From Perkinsus olseni (lineage: Eukaryota > Perkinsozoa > Perkinsida), in the NCBI GenBank assembly GCA_013115125.1, contig JABANN010000140.1, positions 1 to 63,022 on the forward strand: a stretch of 63,022 bases of DNA. The letters run 5' to 3'. The stretch's first letter is position 1. Every line of letters starts with the position of its first letter. Below the pieces are notes generated by a model. The model did not search any database. It saw only the letters and a list, made by a program, of their open reading frames with translations, and was not told where the DNA came from. Shown piece by piece: positions 10,201 through 20,011 of this stretch. Both the position numbers and the translations under genes were made by a program.

Positions 10201-11237
10201 GGATCGCCAGCGCGTGCTGGCCGCTCGCAATTCGAAGTTGAGGTCGTCGTCCTCATCGGATGTGCCGGAGGAAGAGAATGACGAATCGGCCTCCTTCCTG
10301 GAGACCTCAATGGTAGTCTCCGCGGCCACTGTTGTCATGACATGCACAGATCCGCTGGGGCTCTCAGGATGCTGAGAATGTTCGATCTGCTATACGTAAG
10401 GAGGCGGAGAAGACTCGAGACGTTATCAAAGTTCTCCAGCAAGTGCAGGAAGCCGTTGACGTCAAGAAGGCCTCTCAGGTAGAAAGGCGACTTCCGCTCC
10501 TTGCTCCTCGCAGATGATGTCGCTGTCGCTGTAGGGCAACAAGCACAGTAGTGGTCCGTCCTTCGTCGAGCAGGCTCAACCTGGCCATTTCAACTTAGAG
10601 AAGGCCCAGGAAGAGGTCGGTGCTCTCCAGGCCAAGTGGGCGAGAGAGGCCAAGAAGATTTCAGTACGGCCAGCATCCTATTCCTAGTGTTCCTTCCGAC
10701 TGTGTGCTGTCACCCCAGGCCCCCACTGCAGCCGAGGCAAGCCCCCGTACCAACACTAAGCTCAAGGCGATCGAAAAGCGGACGGCTAAGGCTGACAAAC
10801 ACGTGAAAAAGGTCGACCAGGAGTTCAAGAAGGCGCTGGTCTCGCTGAAATCTGTAAGGCTGATGCGCTCTCTGGGGCCGCAAATTCGTTCCAGGATATT
10901 CTGTCTCAAGCTGACATGTCCAAGGCTGTCGGAGCATCCTTCCTCGAGCTCGGGTCCCAGTCGAAGGCTCACGAGAAGCTCGAGAAACTCCGGGCGGAGT
11001 TGGACGCCGACATAGCAAAGAACGCCGAGAAGCAGCAGCAGATCGAAGAGGAGATGAAGGAGGCCGGGGGATCGCAGTCCCTACTTGAGGAGACCAAGAG
11101 AGAGGTATCCAAGGTTGATGCGTGGTAATGACAGAACACCGGTCCTCGGTGGTCAGGCGGCACTCCCGGTGAGCCTTACACAGGCCATGTCTCGACTGGA
11201 CGCTTTGGCTAAGCGACTGAGTAAGGAGAGTGCTTGA
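7209..11237 (+). CDS. Large secreted coiled-coil protein with cysteine modules and S-F-L-E motifs (tandem copy A)
   Basis: I do not recognise this gene. The proposed start encodes a hydrophobic signal-like leader (MLSIILTGSIYLYTG) followed at once by a GTAAG donor. The 7261-7700 stretch is poorly resolved. From about 7735 there are two cysteine modules, the second with spacing C-x4-C-x6-C-x5-C-x5-C (CLKNHCSAELYAC onward, 8490-8620). The rest is charged coiled coil (AELEKQRKDDDT, EAGGSQSLLEETKREV) broken by serine clusters and a recurring motif: SSFMEG near 9374, SLLEEA near 9873, SSFLQV near 10076, ASFLET near 10289, ASFLEL near 10927. A (GCT)n run at 9348-9370 encodes polyalanine just before the first motif. 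Many mini-introns are needed. The stop is TGA at 11235-11237 after ALAKRLSKESA. Copy B lies immediately downstream and shares SFMEG followed by PLR and AxKAxxFA. A secretory-granule or matrix role, as for ciliate trichocyst proteins, is a guess from the architecture. Confidence 0.6.
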
Positions 11238-11386
11238 GCCTACCAGCCATCAATGATGATGTGCATTAACATGATAACCCAGAAGGGTGTTAGTCTACCA
11301 CCACTACGTCTGTTGAGCCGTCACTACCTATGAGACGAATACGCAACTCTTTGCAGCAATTACCTCACACACATTTCAAAGCACTC

Positions 11387-13479
11387 ATGCACTGCTCCCG
11401 CCTTCTCTCCTTCGTATCCACGATGACAGCCTTGCCGCTAGTGTCCGGCATACAAGTGAATGCAGCAATTGGTGCTAGGACAAGCCTGGCCGATAGAGTT
11501 ATTGAGACGAGCAGGAAGAAGTCGGAGGAACTCCTCAAGGAGGTGTGTCCTTGGCCGTGGCCAGGTCACTACGGCCAGCTACTACTTCCACTCAGGTCCA
11601 CGACCAAATAAGATCTCTGACGAGCGATCTCGATCAGAGCACGGCCGAGCAGAAGAAGGATCTGGAACTGCTCAAACAGAACGAAGACTACCAAGACAGG
11701 TGAAGGACAGCCCGGGCCTGGCATCCTCGTCGCATCCATCAACTTCAGGGCCCTCGAGAATACCGAGTCCAAGCTCAAGGACATTGCTGCCGAGAAGATC
11801 ACATTGCCAGGTGGAGGGTTGTGCTAGTCCGCCGGATCTTGAGCCCGACGACGGTGTTTTTTTTTCAGATGCACCCCCGATGAGCAGCTTCATGGAAGGC
11901 AAGAATGGCCAGGGTGATATCTTTGCGCCTCTCCGGAACGCTGCAGAGAAGGCCAAGGAATTTGCCCAGAAGATCTTCAATGGCACCGAGGCATCAGTCG
12001 AGGGTGAGAGCACCACCGAGGCTGTATCGAGGCACATGCTCAATTTTGCAGGCCCGGCCGGGGACAGCAGTCAGGCCGACGGAGGGAAGAACTCATCCTC
12101 ATCCTCTTTCCTGGAGGCCAAGGACATCGGCTACTTCCTCGGCAATGCTGGCTCTGCAGGGTCGGAGGATGCTGATACGGATGCCGCTGAGAGAGGCCTC
12201 AGCATGGCTCAGGACGGAGTAGGTCTAGAGGCGATCTGAAGGAAAGGCACCTCCTGTTTTGGCAGATCAGTAAGCTCGACGCTGACATCGCAGCTCAGAA
12301 GAAGATGTTGGCCACCGAAAGGGCTGAGCTCGAGAAGGAGAAGGAGGCCACCGCCAAGATAAACCTAGACGATGCTGACTCGGCAACCTCAGTGGCCTCC
12401 TCGCTGCCGGATACGCCAGATCAACTCGACAACACTGAAGACTACTCGAATGCCCTTCCTAGCCTCTCCTTCCTCGAGACTCACAACGGAGCAAGTACGG
12501 TCGCGGCCGCTTCCAGAGCTCGACTTAGCTCCTGGTTGCAGAGGTGATGCTGAATTCCGAAGGGCTCAGTTCGCGGAGACTCCAGTTGGTGGCTTCCCTT
12601 GTATGCAGGCTCAGGGCTAAGTTAAATAAAGCGAGATCAGCAGCCGGCCTCCCAGACCTGCCTACTGAGGAACCCAAGAAGGATATCACCAATGAGGAGA
12701 AGTCGGTAGCGAAAGGAGAGAAAGGAACTAAGAAGAGATCCAGCTCTGAGAAAGAAGAGTCGGGAAAGAGGAAAGGCTCATCCTTCCTAGAATGGGCCCC
12801 TGTTAACTTTGCGGTAAGTCACTTACTGCATGTCCGACGGTCGCCTGATTCTCTGCGCCACCATAGGGAACTGAAGATAGGCAGAAGGAAAAGAGGGAGG
12901 TGGAACGTTTGAAGGAGGAATTTGCCGAATCCATGCAGAAGGTTAAGGACCAGAGCGCCGCTCTCCTTGCCGAGTCCAAGGCTGATGTAAGGCCAGGGTC
13001 AGCCCGCTCACTCCCCCAAAGCTGCCCCTTCCTCAGCTCAAAGCGAACAGGAATTTCAAGTCGAAGCTGGAGACAGATGACGAGCCCTCTACTAGCAGCT
13101 TTGTCGAGACTAGTAGCTACGATCCCGAGAGGGAGGCCGCGGCCATCAAGGCGCTCGACAGAAGGTGGGAGGCGGAAGCGGAGAAGCTGCGGAATGTGAG
13201 GCGTCCAGTCGACAAGTGCTGCTATGTTATGATGAAGACAACCTCAGGCCCCGATCGACGGACCTGAGGAAGAAGAGCTGACGGCAATGCTGAAGACTCA
13301 AAGAGAGAAGGATGCCAAGGACGATGAGAAAATCAGAGAGTTGAAGGATGAGATGCATGAAGACCTGAAGAAGCTCCACAAGGTGAGCCTTAGGCCTAAT
13401 GGTCAAAGAACAACATACTCTGCTTTATGTACGTCCGGTTCAGGAGATTGCTCTGGCTACTGCCTCCACTGCCAACTAG
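11387..13479 (+). CDS. Secreted coiled-coil protein with S-F-L-E motifs (tandem copy B)
   Basis: An unrecognised paralogue of the gene just upstream. It starts with a hydrophobic leader (MHCSRLLSFVSTMTALPLVS) that looks like a signal peptide, then goes straight to the coiled-coil section without the cysteine modules. Early residues RVIETSRKKSEELLKE parallel KAFEVSRQKTDEILHK in copy A. The recurring motif appears as SSFMEG near 11882, SSFLEA near 12100, LSFLET near 12463, SSFLEW near 12778 and SSFVET near 13097. The first is followed by IFAPLRNAAEKAKEFAQKI, matching DFLEPLREVARKAQSFAEEM in copy A. Composition is rich in K, E, S and A. The last intron is at about 13383-13443; the final exon adds EIALATASTAN and stops at TAG 13477-13479. 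The start is only 150 bp after the stop of copy A, so tandem duplication is the simplest origin. Confidence 0.6.
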
Positions 13480-15417
13480 CTGCAGGACACATTCGTGAAT
13501 CTGAGCATATTGTGCGGATTCATATATATGAAAACAGTTGAGGCCGTACGTTTGGTGAAATGGCACACTCGACCCATGAAAGAGTGATCCAGGTGTAGAG
13601 TACATCGCGTAGTGTTAATCCCAGTACCGAATATCCATAGCGTGAACCAACCCGATAGGTGAATCCCGTTCTCAAGAGTACCAGTTGAAAGGGAGTTTCA
13701 GAAAGTGGAAGGACGCACTAATGATAGACTAGTCGAGTTACAAAACCGGACCCTCACGCTTTGTGTAGTTACAGTCCGTAACCTAAATCACGGGCGATGG
13801 AAATTCCAGTACCATTTCTAGTTCTACTTTTCAGTGGAGTCTCGAAATCCCAGCTTAGCATTTCAGGAAAATGAATGAAAATCCATGGATAAACTGTGAG
13901 GAACCCTCCACGATGAGGCTAGGGAAAGGGCAACCCAAAAGGCCCTGAAACGAAGAGGGCGACCAGAAACCCAGTGTGAGTGAGTTGCTGAATGCGTCCT
14001 TGGTAATCCTCCTCAATGATCTAGGAGTCCTGGACCAGGACCCATTGGATGAGGATTGTCCAAGTTGGACAGACCAACGTCGATTGTTGGAGATGTACTC
14101 GTGAAATGAAACCCATCAGTAGCAAAAGCATGTTTTCAGTGAAAACGTTTCACTTCGTCGCAACCCTCTGGAGATAAGTACATGCGCGTTCGCGGTTCAT
14201 ACTCCACCCCTGTTTTTTAGGATGTCGCACCGTGTTATGCGGTATTGTATCATTTTGCCTGTTATGCCCGAAGTTTATGCCCGAAAGTTCTTTCGAGTCG
14301 ATTCTCTGTGAAAACAAACAGTTCCTCATTCCATTCACCACCTGCTTCTCTACGGAATATTTCCAGCTGAAACGAATAAAGTTTATTCAATAAACCATTC
14401 CGCATTTGACAAAAATGTGAAATGTCGCGAAACACCTTGTGTCACAGAACTTGTGTGGTCTTCATGAAAAACGCCGTTCCTGGCGGAGGTTTCTAGCGGT
14501 GTGATCAAGTCATCGTCATGTGATCTTTCTGCGGTTCGCGTGGTCATCATCGTGATAACCTGGATTTCGTGATTCGCAGATGTATCTGAATTTAATGGAC
14601 CTTATTGAACTCAATCCCGGCGAAAAACTTCTCGTTAACAGAAAAGTTTTGGAAGTGTTCCCACGACAAGGGAGGGCAGTTTCCGTCCAAAACTTTTCGG
14701 ACACTATCAGCCGCGGGAATGGCCGGAGGCTCACGTCCTGAGCGGCTCCAAGCGCGAGATAATCTAATTAATCACTGCGATCAAGGCATCTTCGCCGTAG
14801 ATTAATAATCTCAGATTATCCAGGGATTCCCGAAATCCCGGAATCCGATTTCGAGGATCTCGAGAAGGGGACATCATAGCGAAGGGTATGGCAATCGTAC
14901 TAGTTGCGGAGCGAGCGGAGCATATTACGCTCGCTATTCCGAGCGTTATTCGGTAGCATATTTCCTCGGCATGTTTCGAGCTGCCAACCGTTGTCTACTC
15001 TCTTGTACTTTCCGGTGAAATACCGGTTCTTCGGTCAGTGAGTGTTGGACGAATGTATGTTCTCATATGACATATCCTCTGATAATGGCATAAGTAATGC
15101 GTAGTGCCGCATTACGCCGGGTCGTTGCCGTGACCAGCCTCAGTCGGCGTCCACAGTGGGACCAGGAGCCGATGAGCCCATGGTCCAGGCCCTGGACTTC
15201 AGAGACGTTCGGGAGTCGATCCGCATGCACGTGAGGCTGAGATCTATCTGCCTACTCACTATCACCCCATTCAATGACATTGAATCAATGTATCCGTACG
15301 CCTTATGATGGTTTCGCGGTCAACGTTTCGACCATCGCCGATGGTCCATCGGCACTTGCTGCTGTCCGTTGGTTGTGGATCTGTCCGCGGAGTGTGTAAC
15401 TTTGTCGATTACGTTCG
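13480..15417. other. Gene-poor stretch left of the MULE remnant
   Basis: No coding sequence can be supported. Frames are short and full of stops. A 13-bp perfect inverted repeat (14641-14653 with 14686-14698) sits here and could be the stem of a small non-autonomous element. Other A/T-rich and palindromic patches (for example near 14130-14150) suggest old transposon debris. Confidence 0.5.
14641..14698. repeat. Inverted repeat, 13-bp perfect arms
   Basis: GAAAAGTTTTGGA at 14641-14653 pairs exactly with TCCAAAACTTTTC at 14686-14698 around a 32-nt spacer. It lies in gene-poor sequence next to a MULE remnant and is not preceded by a gene end, so a transposon-derived hairpin is more likely than a terminator. 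Confidence 0.7.
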
Positions 15418-16600
15418 ATGATTCATCGCGCCGGGCGCGATGACGTGAAGCTAATACTTGTGTGGTGTGATATGACTAGTATGCAAGAGGCATGTAGGAA
15501 TGCGCCAGCCATTCACTTCTCTATGGATGGTACATTCAAGCGTTGTCCGGGTGAGTGGCATGAACAATACACCATTTCGTTCCGACATCAGTGCGGGCGG
15601 ATGGTGCCTTGCATCTTCTGCCTGTTGTCCCAACGCGATTGCGAAACGTACTAACGGCTGTTCGAAGCCATTCATCAAATTGTTGGTCCAGATGTCTATT
15701 CCTGTATCTTCGACAAGGAGAGAGCCGCGACCAAAGCGTTCGTTCAGCAGCTGAACGAAGCTGAACTTCAGCTGCCGAGCGCCTCGACTGCTAACGAGGA
15801 CTTCATTATTCTTGGAAACCAGTCAGAAGAACTATGAATCGGAAATTCTTAGAAAAAGGAAAAGAAACTTAGTCTCTGCTCGCTCGCGTTGAAGATTTCG
15901 TTGCCCATGACGAGATCAAGTCAGAGGCGAAAGAAGTTCTGCTTTGGTGATGTTGCCTTCAGAAATCAATCGGTTTCGAGCTCTCCGCAAAGGAGCTGGT
16001 AATGCCGTCAGTTCGATCCAGTGGGTGCTAGCCCAGACAGCTCCTAATTCTGTGCATTGATGCCCATAACTTTACATGTGGGTTGCAAAGCACATGGGCC
16101 ATGTCACATGGCAGCCGATGTTTGGAGCACAATATCCCCCACGTTGATTTTTTTGAGTCGAAAGATTTCACTGGGAACCTGGTTCGGACAGTCCGGTTCG
16201 GATTGCTTCATCCATCGAGAAGGAGGATGCCAAGATTAAGGTGGTGATCAACCACCTTCTAACCAGGCGGGTGACAGCATGGTTCGTGCCCAAACAAGGC
16301 AACTCCCGGTGCCTGCACGTCAAGAAGGGCATGATGCCCTGGGCATCAAGCCAGCGCTGTGAGACACACGCACTACCCAAGAAAAGTTCGCGCCGCTGTG
16401 GTGTTGCCTTCGAACGTCTGGCCTCTCCGTCAGCTAAGTTGAATCAGCTAAGCTGAGCCAGCTTCAAGCCCTTCGCAACGAAGCGGGGAATGCCGTCGGT
16501 TCCATCCCAGGGGTGCAGGGAGCACCGTGCTCCCTCAGATAGCCCGCCATATTGGGCATTAACTTCACATGCTGTTCATTGGAAGACATATGCCGATGCT
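15418..16600 (+). mobile_element. Degenerate MULE-type (Mutator-like) DNA transposase remnant
   Basis: The frame from 15418 reads IHFSMDGTFKRCPGEWHEQY, then VPCIFCLLSQRDCETY, a TAA at 15652-15654, and continues in the same frame with RLFEAIHQIVGPDVYSCIFD and KERAATKAFVQQ. This is the MULE transposase core: the first catalytic Asp in DGTFK, the Y-xx-LFE block after a Leu-rich strand, and the second Asp in FDKERAA followed by AF. The in-frame stop and the loss of frame downstream show the gene is dead. Two related segments follow: one encoding RALRKGAGNAVSSI near 16000 and one encoding QALRNEAGNAVGSI near 16470. They look like a diverged internal tandem duplication about 465 bp apart. Terminal inverted repeats and target-site duplications were not identified, so the element ends are approximate. 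Confidence 0.7.
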
Positions 16601-17518
16601 TGTGATACACTATTCCCCTGCGTTGAGTTCTAGTCAAACGGCGGTCAGATTCTGCAGTAGCGCAGTGTCACGCCTCTCTACTGAGTCAGTAGTCAATAAG
16701 GGGCAGCAATTTCGGTCCGAATTTCCCCGTGAGATCGCGAATGAAACATTCAAAGTGGGTTGATGCTCCACTCAAGTCGAGAAGAGCAAACTATATGGAA
16801 TCCATATTATGGATTATCTCAGGCTGAGAACCTAGAGTAAACTCGCCAATGACGAGTCGTCATGATTTATGTCATCGCGCTGCGTTATCAAGACATGCCG
16901 TGTCTGACACCGTGTCTTAGACACCTCGCCGAAGCTAGTAGCTTTAAGGCTTGAAGTTCAAGCTGCCACCGAGAAGTTTACCTCTGTGTTTTCTGTCGGT
17001 CGTGGGCTTCTGTCATACTTCTGTCGTAGGCCTTAGAGAGTTTGAACTGCACTAACAGCCAGTATGATACTGAGTATGCCGCATGAACCACTGTCTGTAC
17101 TTCTCGCCGCTTAACAGATCACGAGAGGCTCTCCGTTGAACGACGGTGCCAGCAGATGAAGTTCATCATGAAAGAACTTCGTTCATCTGCTGACACTCAA
17201 CGTCAGCCCATAGTCGTTAGTGAGATGGTAAATGAAATTGGCAGTTTCAAATTGCCTTCACTATGCCGCATAGTATGCGCACTGCGAAGAGAAACTTATG
17301 AGTCCCGAAAAAAAATTTCCTGTTGCCTCGGGAAATCGGGAAAAAATTGTGAGAGATTTCGCTCTGGAAAAAGTCGTCAAAAGTAGCTTATTCCTCATAC
17401 CTGCCAAGCAGGTATTTCGAATGACCCGTCCGACTCTCCGACAGAGCACAACATCCTTCATTATGATAAAAATCCCGAAACGAGGCATGGACGTAAGCTT
17501 AAACACCCAGATAGAGAC
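16601..17518. other. Gene-poor stretch right of the MULE remnant
   Basis: No gene can be supported. An imperfect hairpin at 17134-17203 contains 10-bp perfect arms (AGCAGATGAA at 17151-17160, TTCATCTGCT at 17182-17191) with partly matching flanks. The sequence is probably part of the decayed transposon. Confidence 0.45.
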
Positions 17519-17950
17519 CTAATCATTGAGTGAGTCGAGGTCTCCAAAGCCGGACTCATCCGACTGGGCGTCGAGGAAGGCCTTCATGTTTCCCAAGGCT
17601 TTATCCTTGGCACGGCGCTTGGCACGAAGCACTGGCTGCTCATCAGCAGGAGGTTGTTGGACTGCCTCATCACCCTCAACCTCGTCGTTTCCCTCCACTG
17701 GAGACGGAAGAATCTTTCTCCGTGCAACTCTTCTCGGACAATACTTCTCTTGGTCATAAGCCAGTGAGAGACACGCTTTTAATGATGCATGATGCACGAT
17801 GATCGTGCTTTCTCCAACAGTAGACAGCTCCGGATTAGAGCCTAGAGCGCGGGAGCGTATACAACATAACCGTTCATGTCTCTCGACTGTCCGTTGCACT
17901 CTGAACGCGGAACAGAGGTGGATTGAGAAGCACGGGCAATCTTAGTCGAA
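17519..17950 (-). CDS. Hypothetical protein, probable 3' exon
   Basis: Unrecognised. The frame is open from a stop at about 17960 down to TAG at 17519. It reads CPCFSIHLCSAFRVQRTVER, then KACLSLAYDQEKYCPRRVAR, an acidic Pro-containing linker, KRRAKDKALGNMKAFLDAQ, and ends GFGDLDSLND. There is no convincing ATG at the start of the frame, and an AG preceded by a pyrimidine-poor tract lies just upstream, so this is more likely a last exon than a whole gene. The cysteine/histidine cluster at its start loosely recalls SWIM-type zinc fingers of MULE transposases, but the spacing is not standard. It sits between the MULE remnant and the GIY-YIG gene. Confidence 0.35.
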
Positions 17951-18093
17951 ATTTTTTCGTGCAGATGCAATTAGAACACTTAATCAAAGATTGAGATACA
18001 CAATGCTATTAACAGCGATCAGTCATGGACATTTTACGAATTGCAAACGAACTCACGGGCAGCAACCAACCTCAATGAAGTCACCACGATGGA

Positions 18094-19058
18094 TTAAACA
18101 GAGACCAACGCAGTACGGGGCCTCAGTAGCAGCAGCTCATCCAGTCGGTGCCCGCGCTTGTTCAGACCCCTTGGCCAGATAGTATGCAGCTCCTGCATCC
18201 ACCAACGCTCACGAGCCCGCCGAATGCGAGCTTCCTCTAGGGGGCTCGTATATTGTTCTCCGTCGAAAAATAGACTTTCCAGAATAACCACGTCGAAGTT
18301 GTCTAAGCTCATATGCTTCTGCTTATCATCAGAGTCGAAGTTATCTGCAGTTCCACCGGTAGAAACTCTGGAGCACACTAGCCAGTGCTCACCTGTGCAA
18401 AGTGGGCAAACCTCAGCATCATTACGGTAGTGGATGCTCATCGGCCCGTTGCCCTTGATTTGAAGATGGGAACTCAGACGTTGCCGCAGCTCTCGGCCAG
18501 TCTCCCCAACGTACCTACAAGGCAGAGGCTTAGTGCTTGATATTGCCGTGAAGGGACCTCACAAGATGCCACAGCCTCGACATTGAAGTGCATATACGAG
18601 ATTCTTCGACCTGCAGCTGAGCTCGCCTTCCTCCATCCATCCGTGATTCAGCGTTCTCACAGCCGGACGAGTTTCTCGCAAGACCGCGCAAGTCCGACAG
18701 TGCGGGTTGTCACAGTGAGAGATCCGCACTGGCGGCGGCAACTGAGCGGAGAAGCCCCAAGTGAATCAAGGGCCGATACAACTCAGATGCCGAAGAGAGA
18801 CCAGCTTACCCATTTCTCGGTGAAGTCTTTATCCAGGATCAGGTGCCATGTAGCGGGATTCTCTCTCTGTACTAGACGTATGGTGTTATAGTTTACTTTG
18901 GTACAGCTGTGACATCGGTGCCGTAGGGGTATCAACGGCAGCCTTCGAACCACTACGGGAGCTGCCCGGCCGAGGTGCCACGATAAGGATGCCAACATGA
19001 AGGCACAAAACAGGACAAGGACAACACAACCTGCAATTCTCAATAACTTAGCTCCCAT
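18094..19058 (-). CDS. Membrane-anchored GIY-YIG endonuclease-like protein
   Basis: Three exons (19058-18810, 18741-18563, 18514-18094) splice in frame to 282 residues through GT-AG introns of 68 nt (18742-18809) and 48 nt (18515-18562). The N-terminus MGAKLLRIAGCVVLVLFCAF is a signal anchor or signal peptide. A cysteine cluster (HCDNPHCRTC) precedes a GIY-YIG domain: CRSKNLVYALQCRGCG, then ILYVGETGRELRQRLSSH with the catalytic-type Tyr, Gly and Arg, and later ARERWWMQELHTIWPRGLN with the metal-binding-type Glu. This cysteine cluster plus GIY-YIG plus P-x-GLN order is the type seen at the C-terminus of Penelope-like retroelements. No reverse transcriptase is visible nearby, and the frame is intact with spliceosomal introns, which favours a host or domesticated gene. 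Function is unknown. The second intron falls exactly between the two halves of the YVG motif. Confidence 0.75.
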
Positions 19059-19336
19059 CGCCCGAACGGCGGCCACTGACCAGTTCAACCCAAGGCATGC
19101 TGCCAACGAGCATCACGGTTTTGGCATACAGTCAAAGAACAAAACGTCTAAGTGTATCAACATGTTATAGTGATCGAGGATTCGCTATTCTCTGGGCCCC
19201 CCACTCCTTAACAACGAGTTAAAGCGCAGCCACATTGTGGCTGCCACAAAGAGTAGTGCAAGATGAGAGCCCACCCGCGGTTCTCTGGGAAGGCTCAGCC
19301 TTAGCTAGCTACGGTCTGTTCATGGCGAGTTCGTCG

Positions 19337-19919
19337 TCAAAGCTCATCCCAATCGGAGTCGTCCGAGTCGTCGACTATACTGAATGACTCCTCGGTCAGC
19401 AGTGTGTCCGGGTCGATGCTGCTGCTGTCTACAACAACCGCATCGTCATCGGGGAGGTAGCGGGAGTGCAGTGAGGCCGTGTGAGCGAGATATTCAACAG
19501 GCATGAGCACTTGATGGAAGAGAGGATAGTAGATCTTGGCCAATATCCACTGGGAAGGGTTCGCCGTATTCATGCCGAGACCAGGCGCCCAGCGGGTAGG
19601 AGTCGGGAACGGCTGAGACGTCACTTCCTCGGCCTGTGCGGGGATCTGAGGCACATGCCTTTCTCGCAATTCGGCCACTATGACGGAGGACGCCACGCGA
19701 GCTCACCCAGGATGGATTCTGGAAGGACTCCCTGCAAGGAGGGGTCGGCTGCTGTCGCCGATCTCCCGTGTACTGAATCTCAATCCATGATGATAGGGGG
19801 CCCGACAAACGCCTCCGACGGGTTTTGGGCGGCTCAGGAACGTCCATGGTATCTGCTGCTGGAGGGTCTAGGGCTCGAAAGCCGAGGACTGATGCCAGCC
19901 TTAAGGGGAGCTGTGGCAT
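19337..19919 (-). CDS. Hypothetical protein with acidic C-terminus
   Basis: Unrecognised. Two exons are joined by a 63-nt GTGAG...CAG intron: the upstream exon contains MDVPEPPKTRRRRLSGPLSS and ends ESFQNPSW, the downstream exon starts IPAQAEEVTSQPF and runs to ANPSQWILAKIYYPLFHQVL, then an acidic serine-rich tail ending DDSDDSDWDEL. Start codons at 19919 (MPQLPL) and 19847 (MDVPEP) are both possible; an upstream hydrophobic run (LNLLLLALPPLY) could be a missed leader exon. The basic RRRR patch next to serines looks like a nuclear signal or kinase site. The gene lies 93 bp downstream of the next minus-strand gene. Confidence 0.45.
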
Positions 19920-20011
19920 GTACAGAGGAGGCAGCGCTAACAACAACAAATTAAGTTTCCTATAGGCCGAAGCAAGCTGGCCACCACCGCCGAACTCAAG
20001 TCGGAGGCCAT

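Noticed and set aside
7209-13479. Single giant gene spanning 7.2-13.5 kb
   Set aside because: A stop at 11235-11237 followed by a new leader at 11387 and a repeat of the same domain order fits two tandem paralogues better.
18094-19058. Whole Penelope-like retroelement
   Set aside because: Only the GIY-YIG part is present, with intact frame and spliceosomal introns; no reverse transcriptase or repeated ends were seen.
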